Positions 39,012 through 51,024 of a DNA stretch of 64,000 bases are shown in pieces. The notes under the pieces are model-generated. The model had not been told where the DNA came from. It ran no database searches and saw only the letters and a program-made list of their open reading frames with translations. Both the position numbers and the translations under genes were made by a program. The stretch's first letter is position 1. Each line of letters opens with the position of its first letter. The stretch spans positions 186,001 to 250,000 of the forward strand of contig QXJR01000008.1 of assembly GCA_020975725.1 (NCBI GenBank), written 5' to 3'. This stretch comes from Picocystis sp. L7 (lineage: Eukaryota; Chlorophyta; Picocystophyceae; Picocystales; Picocystaceae).

Positions 39012-39850
39012 TGTCCATCTACCCCGACGATGCGACACGGGACAAACAGGGCAAAGCACAATTGTCCGATCACGCGGAAGAAGAAGGACCGTCCTTCAGG
39101 GGAACAAGGCACGGCCATCTTTACGTGTTCGGATAACGATCTGTACGCTTGGACGGGACGCGTCAGAGAGATTCAGACCGAGAGAATGGCATGCTGCTCA
39201 ATGTGCGACAAAGAGGAAACGAGACAGACGTAGGGTGGAGTACTTTCATAGAGGACGCTGAAAATGGATGCACCCATCGGTGGTGAACATAATGTCTTCT
39301 TTACCAGTCTCTGTACATGCAGCAATACGGTTGGTCGTCTGTAGATCCCCAACACCACACATACCTGAAGGTACAACATCTGGTCCGCACGGCACCAACC
39401 CACTCCAAAAGAGCGAGCATGCGCAATCCGAAACTAACACCCCCTCCTCGGTCCAACATTCCACTTGCACTCAAGCAAGAGAGAGCTTGAAGGGATGCTC
39501 TACGACCCGCAGCAGTGCGGAAGCATATGCAAACGTGATTGACTCCGACACGTCCCAGTGGAGTTAAGCATTCAATAAACTGTCTTCCGGTTGAGAAAGC
39601 GATTCGAACTGAACGAAGCCTATCCCTTTTAAACAAAGGTCAGCCCACACCCTAGCTATGTCAGACATGCAAGTCCGCACCGAACAACACAACCACTGGA
39701 CGAAACAAGAGTCTAGATCACGACACAATGAGGAAAAAATGGCAGCGGCTACGTCATAAGAGTGCATTTATGGCAACTCAATTGCTTGCATTACAATGCA
39801 ACTGAAGTCTCAGTAAGTTGCCTACTGTATATCACCAGGCTCGGCTCCAT
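39012..39850. other. Intergenic, Copia 1 to rbcS 3' end
   Basis: About 840 bp. Three short overlapping frames (39030-39233, 38959-39261 and 39268-39567 on the plus strand) exist, none with recognisable sequence. On the minus strand a TTGTAATG about 50 bp past the rbcS stop could lie in the rbcS 3' end. Confidence 0.35.
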
Positions 39851-40576
39851 CTAGGGCTTGTGGACGATGAAAGAGGCACACTGCACCTGCCTAATGTTGT
39901 CGAATCCGAGCACACGAACGAAGCACTGGGGGAACTCCTTCTTGGCGTTGTTGATCTCCTCCAACACCTGAGAAGAGTCAGTGCAGCCGTACATGGGCAG
40001 CTTGTACATGGTCCAGTAACGTCCATCATAGTATCCTGGGCTCCTGTTGTTCACACGGAAAACACCACACTGATCAGAGATCTCAATGCAAGGAATCCAT
40101 CCCATGCGGATCAGGTAGTCGATCTGCTTGGCCATGTCGGCCTCGCTGAGATCGGGAAGGTAAGAGAGGGTCTCGAACTTCTTGTTGTCATATGGTTGCC
40201 AAACCTACAGTAAGAAAGAAACACAAGTTAGCCGTGCAAGTCCTCCCACCGAGAAAACGCACTCCGTGTGCAGCAGATCTGAGGTCTTAGTGGAGATCTA
40301 GTAGCAGAGGATAACCCCGCACCGGCAGCGCCTAGCGCACACCACACGTGCAGAGTGCAGCGATGGTTGGCACCCCACTGCCACAGATTCGCACGCAAGC
40401 TGCTCTAGCGAGGAACGTACCTGCATGGAGTCAGCCTCCACGTTGTTGGAGAGCACGACCTTGGCAGCGGTGGCAGGCTTCACGGAAGCGATCGCCTTGA
40501 CACTCTTGCGAGCATCGGCCTTGATGGCGACCTTGGGGGTTGCGACGGCCTGGATGGAGGCAGTGATGGCAGCCAT
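39851..40576 (-). CDS. rbcS: Rubisco small subunit, two exons
   Basis: Coding exons are 40421-40576 and 39851-40204, with a 216-bp intron (GTACGT...TGTAG) between. The product has 169 residues. Exon 1 encodes 52 residues, an Ala/Lys/Val-rich chloroplast transit peptide ending in MQ. Exon 2 starts [19 protein letters not shown], the usual start of the mature subunit. The motif [19 protein letters not shown] and the end [18 protein letters not shown] match streptophyte small subunits; chlorophyte ones have a longer beta-A/beta-B loop. It assembles with chloroplast-encoded RbcL in the carbon-fixing hexadecamer. The intron falls in phase 0 at the transit/mature border. Only one copy is seen here. 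Confidence 0.96.
40205..40420 (-). other. rbcS intron
   Basis: 216 bp, 5' border CAG|GTACGT and 3' border CTGTAG|GT on the minus strand, phase 0. It separates the transit-peptide exon from the mature-subunit exon. Confidence 0.9.
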
Positions 40577-41247
40577 TGCAGCGAGTGTGTGGAGAGATGT
40601 TCCGGCGGAAGCGGTGGGAGAAGCGCGAGCCCTGGAGAGTTGCGGAAGACTGTGGCCGGCTGGGATGGCGACTCCCTGCTCATGGTCGAAGGAGCGTGCC
40701 CTCCGGGGCGTGTCCGTACTTCATACCTCGCAGAGGATATCCACATGCAGTCGTACAAACACCATTGAGATGGGGCGTCTTCCTCGACGATAAATGTTTT
40801 TATTCTCCGATCGAAATGGCGGCGCACTCTATCCACCCCTCTTTTCCCCTCCCTCCCTCCCCACCACGTTTTTTCTTCATCCCGTCTTCACCCCTCACTG
40901 TTTCCCTCTGGTGCATCCCTATCCACCCTCCCTCGCCCAACCTGGATGGGGTCGGAGAGGGGACGACGGATCCCCCCAGTGGGAAATGACCGGAAGGAGG
41001 TAGCCACCCCACCCAGCGATCACGTGAGGTAGAGATGATGGGAGACAGACCGGAGGGAACTCGACCCCCCCCCCTTGGGTACTTTTCCTTTCCGTCCGTT
41101 CCAAAGGGACCGTTGAACCCACCAGGAGCTGGTCTGTGTCGGGTAGGAATACCCGTTGATTCGGAGGCGATCCCTCCATGGAGGGGGTGGAGGGTGGGGT
41201 TCGTCGACCGTATCTCCGTCCCTATCTGCACAACCCCCACCTCCACC
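40577..41247. other. rbcS upstream region, GC-rich
   Basis: Promoter and leader of rbcS (minus strand), followed by C/G-homopolymer-rich DNA (runs of C near 41070 and G near 41340). Long frames in several phases come from base composition. No light-response element can be assigned with confidence. Confidence 0.35.
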
Positions 41248-41823
41248 CTACCTCTCTCGAAGCCTCCGCCCACGCCGTATCCAGCCTGGACCCTTCGTGG
41301 CGTCCGAGGCATGGGACGCGGGGGTGGCTCTGGCAGGGTGGGGGGGGGGGGAGCCGTTCCTCGAGGAGAAACGTGCCCCGCGGCGATCGATTTCGAAGAA
41401 ATCCCATCCATTGACCGTACGTACGAACACGATGCCGCGGAGGAAGGGTTCTCGTATCCAGGCCCGTCCGTACATTGCTGCGGCGTTCCTGACCATGGCT
41501 CCATTGCCTTGCCAATCGGTTGCCAATCCCATCCACCATGCCTCATCTGGATCTCTCGGGGAGGTCTTATCGAGAGGAAGGAAGCAGTGCGGAATTCCCC
41601 GAGCTACCCAGGGTTGTCCATGTCCCTCCGCGACCAAGACCGTGGTCTTCCGTACACGACCCTCCCCTTTGATCTGCAAGACTGCTTCCCTGTCCCACCA
41701 CCAAGGATGAACCGTCGACCTGTACGTCTCCGCCAAACCTATCTGCACTTCACACCGCGAACCGATCGAACCATATCGATCGTCGATGGGATGTCCGAAG
41801 GGCATTGTGAATATCACAATCAA
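41248..41823 (-). CDS. Possible hypothetical protein
   Basis: A frame of 191 codons whose middle (VLQIKGEGRVRKTTVLVAEG, then WVARGIPHCFLPLDKTSP and WWMGLATDWQGNGAMVRNAA) looks more protein-like than the surrounding GC-driven frames. The C-terminus is Arg/Pro/Ser-rich and poor. A plus-strand frame of 288 codons (41035-41901) overlaps it and cannot be excluded as the coding one. No family is recognised. It may be a real single-exon gene, part of a spliced gene, or chance in GC-rich DNA. Confidence 0.25.
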   Translation of the reverse strand: MIVIFTMPFGHPIDDRYGSIGSRCEVQIGLAETYRSTVHPWWWDREAVLQIKGEGRVRKTTVLVAEGHGQPWVARGIPHCFLPLDKTSPRDPDEAWWMGLATDWQGNGAMVRNAAAMYGRAWIREPFLRGIVFVRTVNGWDFFEIDRRGARFSSRNGSPPPHPARATPASHASDATKGPGWIRRGRRLRER

Positions 41824-41901
41824 TTAGCAGACGTGTGGGCAACAGACACACGTTGTTTCGGCTCCCATTCCAATGCGCGATCCCGTGGTTCCCCGTCGTA
41901 A

Positions 41902-44900
41902 ACGTGCGAGACCGAGGAGCATCTCCATCGGGATGTAAAGTGTAAAGGGAGACGACCAAGCCCCACTGGACGGGTGCCTCGGCTCCTTTACTCCAGGAAT
42001 GTTACATCCCGCCAAAACGAGAAGGATATCGATCCAGATCTGGCGGCTATCCGAAGGTCTCGGACGGTTGGGTCTCAGAAACTCCACGAGAGGTAGTCGG
42101 GGGAATGGTTGTATTCCGGGACCTTGCAAGCGTCTTTCATCCGGTGCTTGGAAGGTCCAACAAAGTCATGATGACTCCTCGTGCGCACGCGGAAAATTCC
42201 TTCACGGGAACAGCTATCTAAGCACTCCAGTGGAAAGCATGGTGTTCTTCGTCCTTCTCTTGCTACTCTACTTCTCCGTTCCAGTCCTCAGAATTCGAAA
42301 ACAAGAGTCGGAACCGAAAACTCTCTTTTCTCTAGCGAAAGCAGGTCAGCGACGTGGACTACTTTTTGCGAGATCGTATGAATCTTGTCACAATCGGCTA
42401 GCGAAAGCATACACCAATAGTAAGGAGACTACTGCACAAGGCAAGGGGCATCTCCAATGAAACAAGATTTCATTCGCCTCTGTACACCTTACGTAGCATG
42501 GTATCTTGATTGCGTGCAAACGGCTTGCAGTGAATTCTCGAAGTACTGGATAGGATGCCTCCATCAACAGTCATGGAATGCAAAGTGCTCCAGTTAAAGC
42601 CCCCTACTTGGAGGTTACGACGGTGGTGTTATGAGTAGGCTTCTTCAAGACCCTTGAATACTTTCGGTGAACTTCGACTTGCCACAGTAGATTCATGCAG
42701 GCAACTGAGGACAACTGGCTGGGGAAATCTTTAGCACACGAATCTTGAAAGGAGCTAATCTTCAAGAATTTTAACAAATGTCATCTGAAGGTCTTGTGCC
42801 TACATGGCATGGTCGGGCGACGCAAGAGCAAGCCGCAGGGTTGCAAGATGAATACGGGGGAAAAGGTAGCTCTGAAGTCCCATAGAGGTTGATGATCGAT
42901 ACTGCTGGCCGCTTCTTGCTTAAGGGTTCCCATAAGGCATCTAACCTGACTTGACTAGAAGAGAACTTTGAACCAAGACACGCCCACGGGAACTTTCAGA
43001 CAGCGAGGACGACCCCTCTGCACGCTAACAACACACTACCACGCCCTCTTGAGTCGTCCCTTGTCGACCGAGACTCGAAGGAAACAATGGATATCCCTCT
43101 CCGGATCCAACAATGTGTATCTTGCCTCAAGGAAGCATGGACATCTCATATATACCTCTTCACAAATCCCCCCACCTATAACTCGCGTCTAATTGTACGG
43201 CCTCATAGCCTGTATTGCAAAGTCAAGAACTCGATACTAAATCCAGGCGCCGGTCCTTATGTCACCATGTGTGATTTCCGCAATCGCCCACCGTTCGATG
43301 GTGACTTGGGGAATACGGGATTGTCAATTCCTGGTCCGATATCACTTCTTTTATGGCCGTACGGTATACGTGTTTTGGCCTACCTATTCAACGGCTCAAC
43401 GGCGAATTGTAAACAACCTGTCATGCACAAGGTACACTCCATTTAACCATGCGAGCGCCAAACAAATTGCTCAAGTCCAAGGCGAACTCCAAGTTGGACT
43501 CGAAAGGATTCGTGGACAAAGAGAAACTGACTGAATACATTCTCCATCCCTCCAACAAGGCTGGGCTCAACCTAGAGGTCTTGGAGGTACTATCCCACCC
43601 GTCAGCACATCCATATGAATGATATCGCAACCAATGGCATGGACCACGAGTCGTGAATTCGTGGGCCACAAAGTCCAGAGCAACTCAAAAGCACAATCGG
43701 GCAGAAGCAAATAGAAGATCTCCCACTATTTTTGTGAAAAATCTATCAAATGAGTAAAGGACCTTTGCAAAGTTCTTGATTCTGTAAAAGAACTGTCCTT
43801 GGACATTTATCTTGAAGCCATTCTGACAGAGCTTGCTAGATATATCCCTTTTAAGGGTATCTTGCTGAGCTTCCTTGTCCCTGGACTGTATGGGGCGCGT
43901 CCCCTGTCAAGAATGCTGAGATTTATCTGGTACTCTTCGAGGAATGAGGAAGCTTCGAAGCTCCTCGAAGGCACATGTCCGTGACCATGCAGGGAAGAAC
44001 CGAAGAGGATGTGTCAGGTTTACCCGAGCAGTCCTCTGCAGGAAATGAGCGATCTTACTCAGGGTAACCTAAGCCACCTGTCGTGACAGTGTAATCGATC
44101 AAGTTCGATGGCGGAGAACCACGAATGTGCAGAATTACGAGCTTCATACAATCCTCGTTTCACTCTTTTAGGTCTAATATGGTCGGCTCCCCAAGGGATA
44201 TAGAAAAGAATTGATGCCAAGATGCCTCAACCCCTACTTTTTTTTTAACTTAAGCTCTAGCACAATCTTCCATGAAAAAAGAAGGCTATCAGGAAAGGTT
44301 TGCAGCTAAACGATTACTCTTTCTAGAAATAAATTCAAACGAATTCCCGCAGAAAGAACAGTGTCTTATTGTGTAGGGACACAGATGTCTTTCTTGCTGC
44401 ATCTCTGGAGAGCATAACTTCCGAATCGTAAGTGGGAAGACAAGTGTGCAGATAAAAGTTTGTTTGAAATGTAAGTTCCCAATATCTGAAGAGTTGAAAA
44501 GGTATTATGACTAAGGTACGATAGAAAGCATTGCCGGGCCTCTTGTTGAAAGAAGTAACTTCCCTAAGCTTTTGAGCTCCGCAACCATGAAAAAATGATC
44601 TGTTCAAACGGACAGCAATTAATTTAAAAATCAAAGACAGAGCCCGACTCGAAACATTGCCCCGATGAGAGCAATATCAATTTCGATTCTTTACTATCTT
44701 TCCAGACGTACTGCAATACTGCGGAGTACTGAATCAAGAAATATTTTGGATTTGTCAAAGTTCGGTAGAAGCAATGACATCAGAAGAGATTTCGTAAGAT
44801 GCGCTGTGTTGTGTGAGAGACGTTCGTAGGTTTCTACGTACGTACTTCTATTTCAACCATCAAAACGGAGGGTGGATATCACTCCGTGCTAGGGTTTCCA

Positions 44901-47081
44901 TGAAACTTTGAGGAATGCAGAGATTCTTCTCTGGATTTCCATCGATAATGACACTGTAGTATGAGGGCATGTACCTTCGAGGAGTCCAGTGACTCCCTCA
45001 TACCTCGAAGGGTTCCCAGAAGTTAATCAGCCCATCATTCATAGGTTTTCGATCTCAGATGAGCTAGGGCATGAGTATTTCAACAGATTTCCTTAGCAAT
45101 TTCTGCAAATCATTGCAGTGTGACGCGCAATTGTTTTCACACTTTCATCCAAAAGCTTTGACGGATAAAACTTTTCATGGGTAATGAATGCAGAAACACT
45201 CTTCAACCTGCGAGTAGAATGTAAGATTCTATGGTTGGTTGTCATTTCTTTTATCGGATATATTCTTCATTGCAAGTGAATATCAACAATCAATGATAAT
45301 ACTGACTATCTGCAATTGACAGTCTTGCCAATTGCTCTCGGAAATGACAAGGACAGTAGATGTTGCCATTTATGAATAGCGGGCAAGTAATTGAACTTGT
45401 GAATAACCTTCACCGCTTCATAGAAGCTAGAAAGACAAAGAAAGTCCCTCTGAGTAGGAAAGAGGAAATGCAAGAAGTCATCAGTACCATCAAGTCTGAT
45501 TTGGCGTTTAACAGCACATAGAAAGACTAAACTTCAGCTCAGACACTTACCACAGAAAACATGTTGTGTAGCCCGTCGGCGATACTAACTTATTCATCTT
45601 CAATCCTCCTACTACAAAGGTTACATTATAAAAAAAAATTCACTCATTCTCACATAAACGGATACGTTTGTTTTACTGCTCAAACAGGGTCTATTCGCCG
45701 GGCGATTGCCTACTAAATTTGCAATTCCATGATTTAGTATCCATCGCCCGATTTCCTATTTAGAACTGGCTAACTAGAACGGCGATGCACTATGTTCTTT
45801 ACTACTGCGGTGGAACTTTCATTTGTATCCAACGCTCAACACAGGAGTCAGGACACGTTTTATTTACCTCATTTCGCGAAATGAGTTCTTTGCCACATTC
45901 CAAACGTAAATCATCAATCTCACACTACGGGATCAACGTTCAACAGAACTGGTCTGGTTGAGTTGTTATATATCATGTTGAATACTCAAGCTGTGGGAGT
46001 CGTCTTTCAAGAATCTAGCACTCTTCATACTAATCCTTCAATAACTCGAGATTGAACGATTGGCTTGAAGCATGAGTGCTATTTGTTTCACTCGTATAGT
46101 GTTTCGTTCTTTGACTAAGTTGTTACGTGATATCCTTTGCCATTGTAAATAAGACTGAAGCAACCCTTTCAATCTTGGACGTCGGGAAACTTGAAATTCC
46201 GAGAGATAGACGTTGCTGTCGCTAAAGCGTTCAAACTTACAGTTTCGCTTCGTCTTCCAATTCTTTTATGGTATCCATACATGTGATTCAAAGCATTCGT
46301 AAACAATGTTTCCGGTTGGTCAACTCTGAACATCGCAGTTCAAGTGGCAGACTAATTGCGATTGAATATCGGGTAAGAGGTATGGCCCCTTCATAGCAAT
46401 GTGCTGGATACTGAATCTTTCCAGGGTGGTCCAGCTAAATGAGCATCTTCCGAAGAATAGTAGGGCACGCAGCTTTGCATCGTCCTTGAACATTCCTTCC
46501 ATCCAAATGTAGCTTATTCGCAGCGTTTTGTGGCGGGTACATTCTCAGTGTGACTAGATTGCACACGAACACGACAGAATGAAAGATACTACCTACCTAT
46601 CTTCGAAGCTGAATGCAACAGTTCGTCGCTGTCCACGAATTGGCGCTGTGTTCCACTGATAACTAATCTATCGCACTTTGTCGCATGAGAGTGATGCATC
46701 TATGTTAGGAAATCTGGTTGAGGGCTACAAGAACACTGGGATCAACATTAGACAGGAGGTGGAGGCCAGTGAAATTTAACGATTGCATTTGAGTAGAAAG
46801 ACGAGCAGTATTTCCACGTCCTTACCTACCACATCGGTGCTTCATTTTGACACTGCATGTAAGTTTATCTGGTTGCTTGTCAAAAATCAAAGAAGGACTG
46901 CATATACATGCTGTGTTCCTTTATCAGCAGGAGGCTTGCTTTCAGATTCATCCATGCTTACAATGTCATTGCCTAACTGAAAGGTTTATGGATCAAAACA
47001 TGAGCGCAACTATCAGGAAGGAATGGCATGGGATGAAGCACCCTTGACAAAATGTCACAGGAAGTTGAAAGTCACTGGATA
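41902..47081. other. Gene desert, AT-rich
   Basis: About 5.2 kb with only short frames, stop-rich in all phases, and no recognised protein, tRNA or rRNA. One 53-codon frame at 45360-45521 is the exception and is listed separately. Composition is markedly more AT-rich than in the flanking genes. Probably old, unrecognisable repeat DNA. Confidence 0.4.
45360..45521 (+). CDS. Possible 53-residue protein or exon
   Basis: Starts at an ATG immediately after an in-frame stop and ends in TAG. The product (MLPFMNSGQVIELVNNLHRF..., then SRKEEMQEVISTIKSDLAF) is charged and amphipathic-helical, unlike any other frame in this desert. It could be a small protein or an exon of a spliced gene. No family recognised, and no flanking exons identified. 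Confidence 0.25.
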   Translation: MLPFMNSGQVIELVNNLHRFIEARKTKKVPLSRKEEMQEVISTIKSDLAFNST

Positions 47082-48017
47082 TCAAGCTTCAAGGCTTGGA
47101 ATCAGCAAGCTCGCGTTATCTCGTGTTGCAAGTACGATTTCGGCATTAAGCCTGTCGTTTTCGTGTACCCTTTGCGTGATTGCATCTGGAGAGAGCAGAG
47201 GATGGTCAGTGCGCTGTCTCAACTTTACTCGACCAAGGGAGACATCAATATCCGTTGCAAGAAACCAGCTTTCGTCAAGATGTTTCGGAATCTCTGACCA
47301 CGGAGTACGATCGAGAAGAAGGTACAATCCTTCCACAACCACGATTTCGCATTCTGAACCAATGGGTGTTGCCTCTTGAACGGGGTCCCCAACAGCGTGG
47401 TCAAAAGCTGGGCAAGAGAACTCCACCCCAGCCTTAGCATCTTGTATGGCTTGCACAAACGACTGTGCATCGAATGTCCAATGTGCACCCCTTCGTGCAT
47501 GGGCCCTGTCTGGATCGTCCATGTCATCTAGCTGGCGTTTCGTAAGGTGAAAGCCATCCATCGGCATCAATTGACAGAGGTCCTTGTCTGCATGTTCGTT
47601 GATTCCTCGACAGAGGTCCCGAGCCAGACTGGATTTTCCAGCACCAGGACAACCAACAATGCCGATGACGAGCCGCCTGTGCTTTCTGAACGCGCGCAAC
47701 TGAAGGATGTGATCCACTAACATATTTTGTAATTCTGCTTGGGATGAACACTGCAGAAGTTTCCATTGAAAGCTCCCTTCCGAAGATTCATTTCTAAAAG
47801 AAAACCGTGCACCCTTGGGACCAAACATGAAAGAAAGGGGATCACGCAAGGAGTGGAACGATCGATGCTTCGGATTCCAAGTTCCGTGCGAATGCGACGG
47901 GTGCCTTTGAGCTGCAGCTTTGAACCTTTTCGAGGAGCGCATGGGCGTTGCCGAGTAGGCGAACCGGTGGGATTGGGGCTGAACCTCAATCGACGGGAAT
48001 TTTCCAAACGCGCGCAT
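47082..48017 (-). CDS. P-loop kinase of the uridine kinase / pantothenate kinase-like (YFH7/FrcK) type
   Basis: Predicted 311 residues. The first about 110 residues are Ser/Arg/His-rich and likely include an organelle transit peptide. The kinase domain has Walker A GCPGAGKS at residues 122-129, then the substrate-loop motif MPMDGFHLTKRQLDDMDDPDRAHARRGAHWTF in two parts (MPMDGFHLTKRQL and RRGAHWTFDA), Walker B-like CEIVVVEGLYLLL and the lid Arg segment RVKLRQRTDHPL. This pattern is shared by yeast Yfh7, bacterial FrcK-like proteins and plant P-loop proteins related to phosphoribulokinase/uridine kinase. The phosphoryl acceptor is not known. Head-to-head with serine decarboxylase. Confidence 0.85.
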   Translation of the reverse strand: MRAFGKFPSIEVQPQSHRFAYSATPMRSSKRFKAAAQRHPSHSHGTWNPKHRSFHSLRDPLSFMFGPKGARFSFRNESSEGSFQWKLLQCSSQAELQNMLVDHILQLRAFRKHRRLVIGIVGCPGAGKSSLARDLCRGINEHADKDLCQLMPMDGFHLTKRQLDDMDDPDRAHARRGAHWTFDAQSFVQAIQDAKAGVEFSCPAFDHAVGDPVQEATPIGSECEIVVVEGLYLLLDRTPWSEIPKHLDESWFLATDIDVSLGRVKLRQRTDHPLLSPDAITQRVHENDRLNAEIVLATRDNASLLIPSLEA

Positions 48018-48836
48018 CCCGATCCAGGCGAGACGGTTGTGTCCGGCAGATCAGCGGATGGGTATTTTTTTTCCAGGCAAAGCAGGGTGAATGCGTCTTC
48101 TTTCCTTGAGGGTGCCGTTGGGTTGAAGAGGTCTGCGCAGGTTGTGTTGATCGGGCCTTCGGATGGGCAACTTGGTGGTGTGAGCTCCTGTTACCCCTCA
48201 TCTTTCTCGACCTCTCCTCCGCGATGGTTTCGCATTTCTCTTTCGACGTCCATGCTCGTACGTTGCATCGTGTTGTCCTTCCTTCGATTCCCTCGTGGTG
48301 TTTCGCCGTCTTTGGGTGGCTGGTGTTGGACGGGGTACGTTGCGGTGATTATCCAATCCTGGACGGGACGCGAAGGTATTCGTTGGGTTTTCGAACATCT
48401 CTTGGGGATGAACTTCGGGGGGGGTGTCGAGATCCCGCCAAGGGGATGGGTGGTGGTTCCGCACTGCATCCTGGGTTCTGGCACCCCCCCCCCACACACA
48501 CACACCCACACCCCTTTCCATCCCACGTACAGGAGAGAGCCTTCCCCTCCGGTCCCTGGTCTGGGGGTGGGCCACACCCAGCCCTACGTGTCCCTTTCCC
48601 ACCCAAAAGGAAAGACCGACGGTGTGCGCGACCAACGCGGGTGGTGTGGCTCCACGCGGGAGTGGACTTCCTGAAGCAAACACCAAGGACTCCCCTTCGA
48701 AGCGAGGTCTCTTGTGCCACCGTGGAGGAACGGCTGCGGTGTGTAGTGCAACGGCGTGGAAGCACTCCTGAAAAACCAGCACACGGACGACGAGTCGGCG
48801 TACTTGACGACCGAAGAGAACGGAACTCCACCACCC
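48018..48836. other. Divergent intergenic region with microsatellite
   Basis: About 820 bp of GC-rich DNA between the P-loop kinase and serine decarboxylase starts. It contains a C-run followed by a (CA)n run at about 48483-48513. Long frames on both strands here look compositional. A TGTGTAG before 48747 could be a splice acceptor for an extra upstream exon of serine decarboxylase. Confidence 0.4.
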
Positions 48837-50439
48837 ATGAATTCCAAAGTCATCTCTATGACGGCAGGACTGCAAGTTCCGACACCGATTGCCAACCTCG
48901 TGCAAGAGGAAAAGAGAGAAAACGAGTGGGAGAATGAGCAGATGGAAGCAGAGCTCGTGCAAGTCGCGCAAGGGAAACTCAAACAAGTCCAGAAGCGGGT
49001 CATGGAGGGTTTGCAAGACGAACCCGTCGCGCCGTACCAGGCACTCCCTGCGTCGCTCAAACATTTCGCATCGGCAGAACCAATCGTAGAACCATCCGAA
49101 CGTGCCCCTCAGGTAAGGACAGGGAATAAATCGTGCGCAGTGGAAGGGACGTGAACACTGGGCACAAACACTCAATGCTGACGGATGCTATTTTTCACAC
49201 CGGCCTTTTGCCCTTCAGGAGCACGATGCTGAAATCGCAAGGGTGATCGAGGAGTACACAGACCTCCTGCGTGAAAGAACCAGTCATCACCTGGGCTACC
49301 CTTACAACCTTGACTTTGATTACGGTCCCTTGGAAGGGCTCCAACGTTTTAGTATCAACAATCTGGGAGACCCATTCATTGAGTCGAATTATGGTGTGCA
49401 CTCTCGGCAGTTTGAACTTGGTACGCTACTCTGGTTTGCAAAACTTTGGGAGATTGCTCCAGAGGACTATTGGGGTTATATCACCAACTGCGGAACAGAA
49501 GGAAATCTCCATGGCATCTATGTTGGTCGGGAAGTACTTCCTGATGGCATCTTGTACACTTCAAGCGAGACTCACTACTCTGTTTTCAAAGCTGCTCGCA
49601 TGTACAGAATGGACTTTGAGAGAATCGAAACGCTTGAGACAGGCGAGATAAACTATGATGTTTTACAAGAACGTCTTATGTTCAACAAGGGTCGCCCTGC
49701 AATTCTGAATGTCAATATTGGCACAACAGTGAAAGGTGCTGTAGATGACCTGGACAAAGTTCTGGAGATACTTGACAGGACTGGTTACAGCGAAGATGAA
49801 TTCTATATTCACTGTGATGGTGCCCTCTTCGGCCTTATGATTCCTTTCGTGAAACAAGCTCCGATGGTGACCTTTAAAAAACCTATTGGCTCAGTGTCTG
49901 TGTCTGGACATAAATTTATTGGCTGCCCCATGCCATGTGGTGTTGTGATGACGCGGATGAAGCACATCAAAGTTCTCTCAAGCGATATTGAGTACTTAAA
50001 CAGCAGAGATGCGACGATAATGGGGTCACGGAATGGTCATGCTGCAATTTACATGTGGTACACGTTAACAAAGAAAGGGTATGAGGGCATGAGAAAGGAT
50101 GTAGAGAAATGTTTGCGAAATGCACTTGTTTTGAAAAACATGCTTGAAAAAGCTGGGGTAAAGTGCATGTTGAATGAATTGAGTAGTACAGTTGTCTTTG
50201 AACGCCCGACAGAGGATACATTTATCCGAAAGTGGCAGTTGGCATGCCAAGGAGATATTGCCCATGTTGTCGTCATGCCTAACGTTGATATCAACAAGTT
50301 GGAGGTCTTTGTGGCCGAGTTGATTGCTTCTAGAGCAAGAGAGGCCGTTCAAGCTGCCAAAGAAGTAGCACTTGCTGCAAAAGAAACTGAAGAGTGTGAC
50401 TACGAGTTCACAGCTTCCTCATCTGATTCTGAAATGTAA
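48837..50439 (+). CDS. SDC: Serine decarboxylase, two exons
   Basis: Coding exons are 48837-49112 and 49219-50439, with a 106-bp phase-0 intron between (CAG|GTAAGG ... CCTTCAG|GAG). The product is about 498 residues. Group II PLP decarboxylase: [54 protein letters not shown], the cofactor Asp region [13 protein letters not shown] and the PLP lysine motif [15 protein letters not shown]. These blocks match plant serine decarboxylase, formerly called histidine decarboxylase-like, which makes ethanolamine from serine for phosphatidylethanolamine and choline. The first in-frame ATG is at 48837; an upstream exon cannot be ruled out. The C-terminal tail ([13 protein letters not shown]) is acidic. 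TGTAA overlaps the stop. Confidence 0.92.
49113..49218 (+). other. Serine decarboxylase intron
   Basis: 106 bp with GTAAGG donor and TTTTGCCCTTCAG acceptor, phase 0. The coding frame continues as GAGCACGATGCT (EHDA) into the conserved domain. Confidence 0.88.
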
Positions 50440-51024
50440 TATGCACTTCCTCTCAGGAGCTTGTGCTTATACATCTTATGCATCCCCTACATGTAGACGG
50501 TAACTCAAGGCACAAGTAACATGTAATACTGGAAAGCAAGGTGTGCTCAGATTCTAGGGAAAGCAAACTCTTCCTATTCATTTTATGTTTTGCTTGCGTT
50601 GCACCTTTTTTTCGTTCTCATCAAATGGCTTCTACAGCTGAAGACTCCCACTTGATTGCTGTGGACAAGCAGCCTCGTAATGCGAAATTTGCCATAGAAT
50701 GCGTGCCCTTCGACATGTGCACCGCAATGAAAATGGGCTTGTAACAAATGAGAAGAAATTAGCTGGTTCAAAAGTGCTTCGGCAATAGCACCTTACCACC
50801 GTACACGACTGGACAAACATGATGCGTAAAATCTTCGATTACACCATTAATTCTTGAGAACGTTCCTAGACAGGTCAACGGCTCTTGGAATGGACCACAA
50901 CGAACGACCTGCGCCGGGTCTACTTCCTGAACCTCTACATGCAGATATTGAAGTGTTATGCATTGAAACTCAATTTCAGGAGATAGAAAATGCCAGCAAC
51001 CGAGGATGAGAAAGGGAGGATACC
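50440..51024. other. Convergent intergenic region
   Basis: About 585 bp between the stops of serine decarboxylase and the SDR gene. A 67-codon plus-strand frame (50541-50744) is present but has no recognised sequence. TGTAA recurs near 50521. Confidence 0.35.

Noticed and set aside
38959-39567. Short overlapping frames just right of Copia 1
   Set aside because: Several phases compete, none resembles a known protein, and the first begins inside the LTR.
40800-41546. 248-codon minus-strand frame upstream of rbcS
   Set aside because: Gly/Pro/Arg-rich, runs through homopolymers; other phases are equally open there.
47766-48674. 302-codon plus-strand frame
   Set aside because: Half lies antisense to the P-loop kinase; the remainder is GC-rich low complexity with no conserved motif.
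48198-49175. 325-codon minus-strand frame opposite serine decarboxylase exon 1
   Set aside because: Cys/Arg/Phe-rich, composition-driven, overlaps a gene with clear splice sites and conserved sequence.
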